64,000 bases of DNA from Actinomadura terrae (GTDB lineage: Bacteria; Actinomycetota; Actinomycetes; Streptosporangiales; Streptosporangiaceae): positions 129,643-193,642 of the forward strand of contig NZ_JAICDG010000007.1 of assembly GCF_022751215.1 (NCBI RefSeq). Reading direction: 5' to 3'. The notes below the pieces were generated by a model. It searched no databases, was not told the DNA's origin, and saw only the letters and a list, made by a program, of their open reading frames with translations. Positions 24,462 through 32,524 of this stretch are shown in pieces. Position 1 is the stretch's first letter. Every line of letters begins with the position of its first letter. The position numbers and the translations under genes are program-made.

Positions 24462-25793
24462 ATGGCGAGCATCACCGAGGATCTGCGCGGCCGGGACCGC
24501 AAGCAGCGGCAGGCGCAGATCGTGGACGTCCTGGTCGAGGCGTTCTCGGACCTGATGGAGCGCAGCCCCGCCGAGTTCCGCCGCCGCTTCCGCAAGATGG
24601 CCTCGGACCCGTTCGCGTTCTACCGGGGCAGCGCGTGCCTGTTCTACGCCGACATCGTCCACGACGAGGACCCGTGGGCCGACGACCGCACCGGGCGCGT
24701 CTGGATCCAGGGCGACCTGCACGCGCAGAACTTCGGCACCTACATGAACGACGACGGCGTGTTCGTGTTCGACGTCAACGACTTCGACGAGGCCTACGTC
24801 GGGCACTTCACCTGGGACGTCAAGCGGCTGGTCGCGAGCCTGGCGCTGCTGGCCTGGCAGAAGGCGATCTCCGACGCCGACATCCGCCGGTTGATCGAGA
24901 CCTACGTGCGCGCCTACGTCGACCAGGTGCGCGGGTTCGCGGCGCACGAGGGCGACCACCGGTTCGCGCTGACCCTCGACACCGCCGACGGCTACGTCCG
25001 GGACGTGCTGGTCGCCGCGATGTCGGGCACCCGGATCGGGCTGCTGGAGGGCATGACGGTGATCGACGGGCACGAGCGCCGGTTCCGGGACCGGCCCGGC
25101 GTGCGGCGGCTGGAGGCGGCCGAGCGCGCCAAGGTCGAGGCCGCCTACCAGGACTACCTGAACACGATCCCGGCGGAGAAGCGGTTCGGCAGCCTCACCT
25201 ACGAGATCAAGGACATCGTCGGCGCGTCCGGGTTCGGGATCGGCTCGGCGGGCCTGTCGGCCTACAACATCCTCGTGGAGGGCAGCACGCAGGCGTTGGA
25301 GAACGACGTGGTGCTGTCGATGAAGCAGGGCAACGTCGCCGCGCCGAGCCGCGTCGTCGACGACGCCCGCATCCGCGAGTACTTCCAGCACCACGGGCAC
25401 CGCACGGCCGTGTCGCGGCGCGCGTTGCAGGCCAACACCGACCCCTGGCTCGGCCACACCCGCATCGACGGGGTCGGGTACGTGGTCCAGGAGCTGTCGC
25501 CCTACGAGGAGGACCTGGACTGGGGCGGCCTCACCGAGCCGGAGGAGATGCTCTCGGTGCTGGACGACCTGGGCCGCGCCACCGCCAAGATCCACTGCGT
25601 GTCCGACAGCGACTCCGACCACACGCTGGTCGGGTTCCAGGTCGAGGACGCGATCGACTCGGTGATCGGCCCGGACGAGTCGGCGTTCGTCGAGGCGATG
25701 GTGGCGTTCGGCACCGGCTACGCCGAGGTCGTCCGCACCGACCACGCCCTTTTCGTGGATGCCTTCCGCAACCACCAGATCCCGGGCCTGTGA
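24462..25793 (+). CDS. DUF2252 family protein (kinase-like fold)
   Basis: A 443-residue DUF2252 protein. QGDLHAQNFG followed by FDVNDFDEA resembles the HxDxxxxN and DxD catalytic motifs of aminoglycoside-phosphotransferase-like kinases, so phosphotransfer is plausible but unproven. The region SAYNILVEG and VQELSPYEEDLDW are family-like. The gene is a single unit after a divergent promoter region. Substrate and physiological role are unknown. Confidence 0.88.
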   Translation: MASITEDLRGRDRKQRQAQIVDVLVEAFSDLMERSPAEFRRRFRKMASDPFAFYRGSACLFYADIVHDEDPWADDRTGRVWIQGDLHAQNFGTYMNDDGVFVFDVNDFDEAYVGHFTWDVKRLVASLALLAWQKAISDADIRRLIETYVRAYVDQVRGFAAHEGDHRFALTLDTADGYVRDVLVAAMSGTRIGLLEGMTVIDGHERRFRDRPGVRRLEAAERAKVEAAYQDYLNTIPAEKRFGSLTYEIKDIVGASGFGIGSAGLSAYNILVEGSTQALENDVVLSMKQGNVAAPSRVVDDARIREYFQHHGHRTAVSRRALQANTDPWLGHTRIDGVGYVVQELSPYEEDLDWGGLTEPEEMLSVLDDLGRATAKIHCVSDSDSDHTLVGFQVEDAIDSVIGPDESAFVEAMVAFGTGYAEVVRTDHALFVDAFRNHQIPGL

Positions 25794-25814
25794 CCCGCGC
25801 GTAGCGCGGCCACT

Positions 25815-26726
25815 TCAGCCGGAGCGCACCAGCAGCAGTGCGATGTCGTCCTGGCCCCGCTGCCCGCCCAGCAGAGCCAGGACGCCGTCGCCGGTGCCCC
25901 CCAGCAACGGCGCCCGCGAGGTGAGCCGGGCGGTGGCCGCTCTCGACGAGACCGCCGGTGCACAGGCGAGGATCGCGTCGGCCGGGAAGGTCGCGGCGAC
26001 CTGCTCGTAAGCGGCGGGACGCCCGACGTCGGACACCCCGAGCGGACCCGTGCGGGACGCCGAGGTGCCGGGCGGCGCCATCGGCCCGCGCCAGCAGCGG
26101 CGGCGGGTGCCCCGCCGTGGGCCCCCGAGTCGCCGCCGACGCCGGCGCGGACGGGCAGATAGCGGTGCGCGATCGACAGGCCCGGCGGCGCGGTGACGGC
26201 GGCGGGTCGGCCTGCAACGGGGGCGAGACGCGGCGCTCGCGGCGGAATGCGCACGCGTTGTCGATGCAGGCGGCGCGTCCGGCCGGTTCGGCGGCGGGGG
26301 CGTTGCCGGCGGCCGACCGCGTTTGTGGCTGAACACCGCGAACCCGAGCGCGCGGCTGCGGACGGTCAGCGGCCCCGCTGGCAGCGACACGCTCTCCAGG
26401 ACGCGGCCGGTGACCGAGGCGAGCGTGTCCTGGACGGCGTCGCCGCCGGACTCGACCATCGCGAGCATGGCGAGGCAGCGGGCACAGGGGACGGACGGCA
26501 GACGGACGATGACCTCGTTGACGGGGAACGCGCGCGGGTCCTCGGCGGCGAAGGCGGCCGCGAGCCGCCGCACGACCGCGACGACCTCGCGGGCGGGGGC
26601 GCCGAGGTCGGGCTGGCGCCGATGCGGCGGTCCGCCTTGCTCAGCGGCTCCGGTCTGTCCGCCCACGGCGGTGTGACCGTCGGCGCGACGAGGGTGCGGC
26701 CGGGACCGGTCGGCGGCGGCGCGCAC
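25815..26726 (-). pseudogene. Decayed SpoIIE/PP2C-type serine phosphatase gene
   Basis: Fragments of a SpoIIE-type phosphatase are scattered over three minus-strand frames. From 5' to 3': GLSIAHRYLPVRAGVGGD (about 26195-26140, the start of the domain where WYD should follow), then AGHPPPLLARADGAARHLG in another frame (about 26115-26060), then GRPAAYEQVAATFPADAILA and finally GQDDIALLLVR (ending 25815) in a third. The stretch between VGGD and AGHPPPLL is missing. A piece LVESGHRP lies in the second frame where the third frame is nonsense. A coding-like segment upstream (about 26600-26340, ending SRALGFAVFSHKR) may be the former N-terminal part; its family is unclear. Several frameshifts plus an internal deletion make a functional product unlikely. 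Confidence 0.72.
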
Positions 26727-26799
26727 GTCACCGCCGGTCCCTCCTTGGTCAGAGGGAGCCTGACCCCCGCGCCCCTGGGAGGGACGCGGGGGGCCGGGC

Positions 26800-27915
26800 T
26801 CAGCGTGAGAACGCGATCGCGGCGCCGGCGCTGACGATGACGGCGATGACGATCAGCACCAGCGGGGCGTCCAGCGGGGCCTGGCGGCGCGGCGGGACCT
26901 TCATCGCCCGCGGCGTGACGTGCTGGACGGTGGCGCGCGCCGGGGGCTTCGGCTTGGGCCGCGCGGCCGGCGGCGTCGGCGCGGCGGGCACCGCCACGGG
27001 GACGACGGGGGCGATCCGGGGCGGCGCGGCGGGCGGCGCGGTGACCGGCGGCACGGGCGGCCGCGGTGACGGCGGTGCCGGTGTGGGCGGGACCGGCGTC
27101 GGCGGCGTGGGAGTGGGCGGCACCGGCGGTTCCGGCGAGGGCGGTTCCGGTGACGGCGGGACCGGCGGCTCGGGCTCCGGCGGGACGGGAGGTTCGGGCG
27201 CGGGCGGCTCGGGTTCGGGGGGCTTGGGCGGCTGCGCGCATCCCCGCGAGCCGATGCCGACCCTGAGGTGCAGGATGAGGTGGACGTCGAGGCAGACGTT
27301 CAGCCCCAGCCCGAGGTCGAGGCGCAGCCCGAGGCCCAGACCGCGCCCCAACCCGAGCCCGAGGCCGAGGCCGATCCCGTCGCCTTCGGACCGGTCGTCT
27401 CCGGCGCCGGGGAGCAGGGGGAGGCCGGGCCCGGGTTCCTGGCGGGGTGCGGTGCGGGGGGTGCTGCGGCGGGGGAGCGGTGCCGGGGAGCCCTCGCCTT
27501 CGGAGTGACCGGTGCCGGGGCGGCTGTGCGGGGAGTGGCCGGTTCCGGAAACGCCGGTTTCGGTGCCGAGTCGTCCGGGATGGCCGTTTCCTGGCCGACC
27601 GTTTTCCGGTCGATCGCGTTCCGGCGCGGTGCGGTTAGGTGCGGTGCGGTTAGGTGCCGTGCGGCTCGGGGCCTTGTGCTTCGGGGCCCTGTGCTTGGGG
27701 GCCTTGTGCTTGGGGGCCGTCTGCTTCGGGGTGCTTAAAGCGGGCGTCCGGGCCGGGGGGCTCTCGCGTTCCGGGGCGTCGCGTGCGGGGTCGTCCGGTG
27801 TGGTGCGGGCGGGTGCGGGGTGGCCGGTCGCGGGACCCGCGGCGAGCGCGGCCTGCGGGAACACCAGCGTTCCCGCGACGGCGGCGGGCAGGACCAGGAC
27901 GGGCAGTCGGCGCAT
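26800..27915 (-). CDS. Secreted, membrane-anchored low-complexity protein
   Basis: A 371-residue protein starting MRRLPVLVLPAAVAGTLVF, a good signal peptide with cleavage likely after ALA. Then come KHKAP-type pentapeptide repeats (about 60-80), NRTAP repeats, a Gly-Leu stretch (GLGLGLGLGRGLGLGL) ending in NVCLDVHLILHLRVGIG, a long proline-rich part with PEPPVPP-like units, and a C-terminal TM helix (LVLIVIAVIVSAGAAIAF). It looks like a cell-wall-spanning surface protein; no enzyme domain is visible. ATG 27915 has GGAGG at nine bases; ATG 27921 forms an ATGA overlap with the upstream DUF4239 gene and is an alternative. Function unknown. Confidence 0.65.
   Translation of the reverse strand: MRRLPVLVLPAAVAGTLVFPQAALAAGPATGHPAPARTTPDDPARDAPERESPPARTPALSTPKQTAPKHKAPKHRAPKHKAPSRTAPNRTAPNRTAPERDRPENGRPGNGHPGRLGTETGVSGTGHSPHSRPGTGHSEGEGSPAPLPRRSTPRTAPRQEPGPGLPLLPGAGDDRSEGDGIGLGLGLGLGRGLGLGLRLDLGLGLNVCLDVHLILHLRVGIGSRGCAQPPKPPEPEPPAPEPPVPPEPEPPVPPSPEPPSPEPPVPPTPTPPTPVPPTPAPPSPRPPVPPVTAPPAAPPRIAPVVPVAVPAAPTPPAARPKPKPPARATVQHVTPRAMKVPPRRQAPLDAPLVLIVIAVIVSAGAAIAFSR
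27668..27727 (-). repeat. Four tandem 15-base coding repeats
   Basis: Four 15-base units (27668-27682, 27683-27697, 27698-27712, 27713-27727) differ by one to three bases each and encode the Lys-His-Lys-Ala-Pro type repeats of the surface protein. Length variation by slippage is likely between strains. Confidence 0.8.
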
Positions 27916-27917
27916 GA

Positions 27918-28685
27918 TCATCCACCTCCCGAGATGCGTTGCAGTTCGTCTTGCAGGCTCGTGAACGCGTCGGGCTTCACGGCCAGGGCACCGTCGAACA
28001 CGTGCGAGATGTCGATGGTGAGGTAGGCGCCGATGGTCAGGAGCGCGGCCATGATCCCGAGCGGGATCAGCGTCATCCCGCGCGGTCGCGCACCGGAGAT
28101 GAAGGGCAGCAGGATGACGGCGACGCCGGTGATGAGGGTGACGGCGAGCAGCCCGGCCGGCGGGCTGGTGCGGGCGTCGGCCGCGCGCTGGTGGCGGGCG
28201 GCGGAGACCTGGGCGAGCTGGTCCAGCGTGGCGGCGCGCGCGTCCTTGGCCTCGTCGTTGGCCGGTTTGAGCGCGATGACCTCGCGGCGGATGTTCTCCA
28301 GCCGCGTCCAGCCGTCGGCGCTGAGCCGCCCGTCGCGCATGAGGCGCCACTCGGGGCCGCGGACCATGGCGGTGTAGGCGCGCAGGCCCGCCTGGACGTG
28401 CGGGCCGGTGGGCGCGGGCAGCCGGCTCGCGGCCCAGTACGCCTCGACGATCGCCTGGCTCTCGGTGTAGGTGTTGGTGCGGGCCGAGTCCGCGGTGGTC
28501 CAGGGCACGACGATCGCGATCGCGAAGGCCAGCAGGAACAGCGCCGACAGCATCCCGCCGGTGTGGCCGGTGGTGGGGCCGTCGGGGTCGGGGTCCTCGA
28601 CGCCGTGCCGCAGCCGCCGCACGAGCCGGCTCGCGACGAGGACCACCGCAACCGCGCAGGCCGCCGCCGCAATGGAAATGATCAT
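27918..28685 (-). CDS. DUF4239 (bestrophin-like domain) membrane protein
   Basis: A 255-residue membrane protein with an N-terminal TM segment, another at about 45-62 (GMLSALFLLAFAIAIVVPW), a cytoplasmic or periplasmic helical part with the DUF4239-like REVIALKPANDEAKDARAATLDQL, and two C-terminal TM segments. The family is sometimes called bestrophin-like, but channel activity is not shown. Its stop overlaps one possible start of the low-complexity surface protein (ATGA), so the two are co-expressed and may act together at the envelope. Confidence 0.75.
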   Translation of the reverse strand: MIISIAAAACAVAVVLVASRLVRRLRHGVEDPDPDGPTTGHTGGMLSALFLLAFAIAIVVPWTTADSARTNTYTESQAIVEAYWAASRLPAPTGPHVQAGLRAYTAMVRGPEWRLMRDGRLSADGWTRLENIRREVIALKPANDEAKDARAATLDQLAQVSAARHQRAADARTSPPAGLLAVTLITGVAVILLPFISGARPRGMTLIPLGIMAALLTIGAYLTIDISHVFDGALAVKPDAFTSLQDELQRISGGG

Positions 28686-29020
28686 GTTGCTCCCGGGGGG
28701 ATCCCGCGGTGGGCGGCCGGGCGCGGCTACCCACCGCTACGTGAGGTGATTCTAATAACACAGAGTGTGCCAATACGGCATGTTCTGGCCGGGTCCTCAC
28801 CTCGCAGTGAGGTGACCCGACGGTCAGGGAAGGGGAAAGTGACGGGCAGGGTCATGCGCCGCCGGGCGAGGGCGTCCCGCGACGATCCGCGGCGGGCGGA
28901 GACCGCGAGTTCTTGCGGATTGCCGGGTGAATGCCGGAAGATCTCTCGTAGGACACTCGCCGACACGGACGATTGTTCGGACCGGCCCGAGAGGGCGCGG
29001 CTGCGTGAGGGGAGACGGCG
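28686..29020. other. Divergent intergenic region between DUF4239 gene and kamD
   Basis: This 335-base gap should hold the promoters of both operons. It contains the inverted repeat at 28797-28815, a second copy of its half-site at 28741-28749 and a small ACAC-AGA-GTGT dyad near 28759. It is richer in A+T around 28740-28790 than the flanks. I found no B12-box or cobalamin-riboswitch-like core before the B12-dependent kamDE genes. Confidence 0.45.
28797..28815. promoter_or_regulatory. Inverted repeat TCACCTC-N5-GAGGTGA, candidate operator
   Basis: Arms 28797-28803 and 28809-28815 are perfect 7-base complements around GCAGT. The right half with flank, GTGAGGTGA (28807-28815), recurs exactly at 28741-28749, 66 bases upstream. 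Two copies of a 9-base half-site in a divergent promoter region suggest regulator binding. The regulator is unknown. Confidence 0.5.
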
Positions 29021-30634
29021 ATGGCGCCGCAGGGCAAGCTCGACCTGGACCCGGAGACGGTGCGCACCGCCCGGCGGCTGGCCGCCCGCGCCGCCGAACC
29101 GATCATCGACATGGCCCGCTCCCACACCACGGTCTCGGTCGAGCGGGCGCTGCTGCGGCTGGCGGGCCTGGCCGGCGCCGACGACGGCGGGCGGCCCTGG
29201 GCCAACCACCTCGCCGACGCCGTCGCGTCCCAGACCGGGCTGGAGCACGGCCTGGCGCTGCCGGTGTGGGACGCGCTGCTGAACGGCCCCTACGGCTCCC
29301 TCGCCGACCTCGCCCGGGACGCCGCCGGCGGCCGCGCGCGCTTCCGGCTGCCCGGCGGCGCCGACGCCGCCAAGGCCCGCGAGGCCGCCCGCCGCGCCGC
29401 CCGCGAGGGCATCGCCCGCGTCGACCGCCGCCGCGCCGAACGCGACCGGCTGCTGGCCGAGCTGCCCCCCGGCGGCCCGCCCGGGGACGGGCCGCCGCGT
29501 CCGCTGATCTACCTGATCGTCGCCACCGGCGACATCTACGAGGACATCCCGCAGGCGCAGGCCGCCGCCCGCGAGGGCGCCGACATCGTCGCGGTGATCC
29601 GCTCCACCGGGCAGTCGCTGCTGGACTTCGTCCCCGAGGGCGCCACCCGCGAGGGCTACGCCGGCACCTACGCGACCCAGGAGAACTTCCGGCTGATGCG
29701 CGCCGCGCTGGACGAGGTGTCCCGCGAGCTCGGCCGCTACGTCCGGCTGACGAACTACGCCTCGGGGCTGTGCATGCCCGAGATCGCGGCGCTGGCCGGG
29801 CTGGAACGCCTGGACATGATGCTCAACGACTGCATGTACGGGATCATCTTCCGCGACATCAACCCCCGCCGCACCTTCATCGACCAGCGGTTCTCCCGGC
29901 AGGTCCACGCCCGCGCCGGCATCGTCATCAACACCGGCGAGGACAACTACCTCACCACCGCCGACGCCGTCGACGCCGCGCACACCGTGGTCGTCAGCCA
30001 GCTCCTCAACGAGCGGTTCGGGCACGAGGCGGGCTTGTCGGACGCCCAGCTCGGCCTCGGCCACGCCTTCGAGATCAACCCCGCCGTGCCCGAGTCGTTC
30101 CGGCTGGAGCTGGCGCACGCCCAGCTCGTCCGCGAGCTGTTCCCCGACGCGCCGCTGAAGTATATGCCGCCGACCAAGCACATGACCGGCAACATCTTCG
30201 CCGGCTACCTGCTGGACGCGTTCTTCAACCTCGCCGGCGTCATGACCGGCCAGTCGATCATCCTGATCGGGATGATGACCGAGGGCATCCACACCCCCTG
30301 GCTGTCGGACCGCGACCTGGCGCTGGAGAACGTCCGCTACGTCCGCGACGCCTGCGGCGGGCTCGCCGAGGACTTCGTGCCCCGCCCGGACGGGATGCTC
30401 GTCCAGCGGGCGCGGCGGGTGCTGGCCGAGTCGGTGGAGCTGCTGGAGCGGATCAGCGACGACGGGCTGCTCACCGCCATCGCCGAGGGCACGTTCGGCG
30501 TCACCCGGCGCCCACCGGACGGCGGCAAGGGCCTGGAGGGCGTCGTCCCGCACGCCGACGGCTACTTCAACCCCGCGATCGAGATCCTCGACACCGAGGA
30601 CCCCCACGACCCGGCGCGGGAGGTGCCCGCATGA
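29021..30634 (+). CDS. kamD: Lysine 5,6-aminomutase alpha subunit
   Basis: The 537-residue protein matches the catalytic alpha subunit of lysine 5,6-aminomutase, which with KamE moves the terminal amino group of D-lysine or beta-lysine to the neighbouring carbon using adenosylcobalamin and PLP. Recognisable stretches are ARSHTTVSVERALLRLAGL, GDIYEDIPQAQAAAREGAD, VIRSTGQSLLDF, LTNYASGLCMPEIA and PPTKHMTGNIF. GGGGAG lies just before ATG 29021. Its stop overlaps the kamE ATG (ATGA). Together with the following genes it makes part of the beta-lysine (lysine fermentation-type) route. Confidence 0.93.
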   Translation: MAPQGKLDLDPETVRTARRLAARAAEPIIDMARSHTTVSVERALLRLAGLAGADDGGRPWANHLADAVASQTGLEHGLALPVWDALLNGPYGSLADLARDAAGGRARFRLPGGADAAKAREAARRAAREGIARVDRRRAERDRLLAELPPGGPPGDGPPRPLIYLIVATGDIYEDIPQAQAAAREGADIVAVIRSTGQSLLDFVPEGATREGYAGTYATQENFRLMRAALDEVSRELGRYVRLTNYASGLCMPEIAALAGLERLDMMLNDCMYGIIFRDINPRRTFIDQRFSRQVHARAGIVINTGEDNYLTTADAVDAAHTVVVSQLLNERFGHEAGLSDAQLGLGHAFEINPAVPESFRLELAHAQLVRELFPDAPLKYMPPTKHMTGNIFAGYLLDAFFNLAGVMTGQSIILIGMMTEGIHTPWLSDRDLALENVRYVRDACGGLAEDFVPRPDGMLVQRARRVLAESVELLERISDDGLLTAIAEGTFGVTRRPPDGGKGLEGVVPHADGYFNPAIEILDTEDPHDPAREVPA

Positions 30635-31536
30635 CCGAGACGCACGCGACCGAGACGCACACGACTGGGAAGGGGGCGGTGGTGACCGTCCAGACACCCG
30701 GCGCGCAGGCCCCGGCCGACCCCGCCGACACCCGGCAGGTGATCCGCCCCTACGGCGACACCACCGGCGACGGCATGGTGCAGATGTCGTTCACGCTGCC
30801 CGTCCCCGCCGGAGCGCGCGCCGACGCCGCCGCCCTGCAACTCGCCGGGAAGATGGGCCTGGACCCCGCCAGCGTCGTGCACGCCAAGCCGATGGGCCCC
30901 GACTTCACCTTCTTCATCGTGTACGGGAGGACGCGGCACCTCATCGACTACGCCTCCATCCCGGCCCCGGAGGAGCGCGCCTACCCGCTGCTGAGCGCGC
31001 CGGAGGTGAACCAGGCGATCCGCCGCGCGCTGAACCGGCGGCTGGTGGTGGTCGGCGCCTGCATCGGCACCGACGCGCACACCGTCGGGATCGACGCGAT
31101 CCTCAACGTCAAGGGGTTCGCGGGGGAGAAGGGCCTGGAGTACTACCGGGAGATCCAGGTGGTGAACATGGGCGCCCAGGTCACCGTCGCCGAACTGGTG
31201 GAGCGCGCCAAGGCCGTGGACGCCGACGCCGTCCTGGTCTCGCAGGTCGTCACCCAGCGCAACGCGCACGTGCACAACACCAAGCAGATGGCCGCCGCGT
31301 TCCACGCCGAGTACCCCACCGCCGTCGCCGCCGGGATGGGGCGCCCGCTGCTGGTCGCCGGCGGCCCCCGCTTCGACACCGTCACCGAGGGCGACCTCGG
31401 CGTCGACCGGATCTTCGGCAGGGGCACCACGCCCGCCGAGGTGGCCAGCTACCTCGTCCACGCCCTCCTGCCCGACACCCCGCCCGAGACCCCGCACGAC
31501 GCCCCGCACGACACGGCACCGGAGGACGAAGGATGA
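30631..31536 (+). CDS. kamE: Lysine 5,6-aminomutase beta subunit
   Basis: A 301-residue protein carrying the B12-binding motif GTDAHTVG; His150 corresponds to the cobalt ligand His133 of the Clostridium sticklandii enzyme. Eleven residues later Lys161 (in ILNVKGF) sits where Lys144 of that enzyme binds PLP, so both cofactor residues are present. The Rossmann part continues with VNMGAQVTVAELVERAK and VAGGPRFD. The acidic, Pro-rich C terminus is dispensable-looking. It overlaps kamD and the next gene by four bases each. Confidence 0.94.
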   Translation: MTETHATETHTTGKGAVVTVQTPGAQAPADPADTRQVIRPYGDTTGDGMVQMSFTLPVPAGARADAAALQLAGKMGLDPASVVHAKPMGPDFTFFIVYGRTRHLIDYASIPAPEERAYPLLSAPEVNQAIRRALNRRLVVVGACIGTDAHTVGIDAILNVKGFAGEKGLEYYREIQVVNMGAQVTVAELVERAKAVDADAVLVSQVVTQRNAHVHNTKQMAAAFHAEYPTAVAAGMGRPLLVAGGPRFDTVTEGDLGVDRIFGRGTTPAEVASYLVHALLPDTPPETPHDAPHDTAPEDEG

Positions 31537-31928
31537 GCGACCCGCGCGAGGGACTGACCGTCACCCACCGCCGCTACGTGCCCTACGCGCACGCCCACTA
31601 CGCCGGCGACCTGCTCGACGGCGCCTACGTCCTCGGCCTGTTCGGGGACGTGGCGACGGAGGTGTGCATACGCACCGACGGCGACGAGGGCCTGTTCGCC
31701 TCCTACTCCGACGTCCAGTTCCGCGCGCCCGTCCGGGCCGGGGACGTGCTGGAGGCCACCGCCGTCGTCACCCGCGTCGGCACCCGCAGCCGCACGCTGG
31801 AGTTCCGGGCGCGGGTGGTGTGCCGGGGCCGCCCCGACCGCGGGCCCTCCGCCGCGGAGGTCCTCGCCGAGCCGATCACCGTGGTCACCGCGACCGGAAC
31901 CGTCGTCGTTCCCGCCCCCGGCGGCTGA
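31533..31928 (+). CDS. kal: 3-aminobutyryl-CoA ammonia-lyase (hotdog fold)
   Basis: A 131-residue hotdog-fold protein with HYAGDLLDGAYVLGLFGDVATE, as in 3-aminobutyryl-CoA ammonia-lyase of lysine fermentation. It would release ammonia from 3-aminobutyryl-CoA to give crotonyl-CoA. Its ATG overlaps the kamE stop (ATGA), which strongly supports the pathway assignment because Kal acts downstream of KamDE. The intermediate enzymes (3,5-diaminohexanoate dehydrogenase and the cleavage enzyme) are not in the window. Confidence 0.85.
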   Translation: MSDPREGLTVTHRRYVPYAHAHYAGDLLDGAYVLGLFGDVATEVCIRTDGDEGLFASYSDVQFRAPVRAGDVLEATAVVTRVGTRSRTLEFRARVVCRGRPDRGPSAAEVLAEPITVVTATGTVVVPAPGG

Positions 31929-32524
31929 GCGAACTGCCCGAACATCGCGATCATGGTGTTGAGCTGGGGAAACACGGAGTCGCCGCAGAACATGCCGCGG
32001 TTGACAAGGCCGTGGAAGCCGGTAGCTTTGCAGCAGTCCAGCACGGGACTCACCGATCGGCCGCCCGAGGCGCCACCGGGCACCGCGCCGCGACGGGACG
32101 GACACGGATCACGCGGATCACGCCCCGCCCGTCCGAGCCAGTGCGGTGATCCGGAAGACGCGTCCGGGGGGAGCCGCCCGATCGCGCGGGGGCTTGGACC
32201 CGGGAAGGGCCCGGACATCCAGTAGAAAACGGAGCCTCGTTCTCACCGCCTGTGGGGCGACTCCGGCCCGATGGGTGTCACGGGCCCTCTTCCGTGTACC
32301 CGCCGTACCCCCGGGGTGCCCGCCGTGCGCGCTGCCTCCCGCCCGGTCCCGAACGAGGCCGTTCCTCCTCCCGCCCCTGGTGAGGCCCTGTCCCGCCGCC
32401 GGACGGCGCGGGTCCGCGTCCGGCGCGCGATGATGGTGGGGGCGGCGAACCCGGGTCCCGGTCGCCGTGACGCGCGCGGGCCGGTAGCGTTCCCGCGAGC
32501 AGACCGAGCGAACGAGGTGTCGAG
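31929..32524. other. Intergenic region between kal and lnt
   Basis: About 600 bases without a confident gene. From 32053 leftward on the minus strand an open frame starting GTG reads SPVLDCCKATGFHGLVNRG and onward with GC-rich third positions, then runs antisense into kal to 31703; I do not count it as a gene. An imperfect inverted repeat lies at about 32224-32243. The part from 32250 to 32524 holds the lnt promoter; GAGG lies seven bases before the lnt TTG. Confidence 0.4.
32224..32243. promoter_or_regulatory. Imperfect inverted repeat GARAACG-N6-CGTTYTC
   Basis: The arms GAAAACG and CGTTCTC flank six bases and match in six of seven pairs. The size and spacing resemble metalloregulator or TetR-type operators, but it lies about 280 bases from the lnt start, so its target is uncertain. 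Confidence 0.25.

Noticed and set aside
26193..26834. Plus-strand open frames across the phosphatase remnant
   Set aside because: Their translations are Arg/Gly-rich without motifs, whereas the minus strand shows recognisable SpoIIE pieces.
27600..27735. Short tandem repeats looking like a CRISPR or satellite
   Set aside because: Units are 15 bases, in frame, without spacers, and encode Pro-rich pentapeptides of a surface protein.
28686..29020. Cobalamin riboswitch before the B12-dependent kamDE genes
   Set aside because: No B12-box-like core or long leader structure could be recognised; only short palindromes are present.
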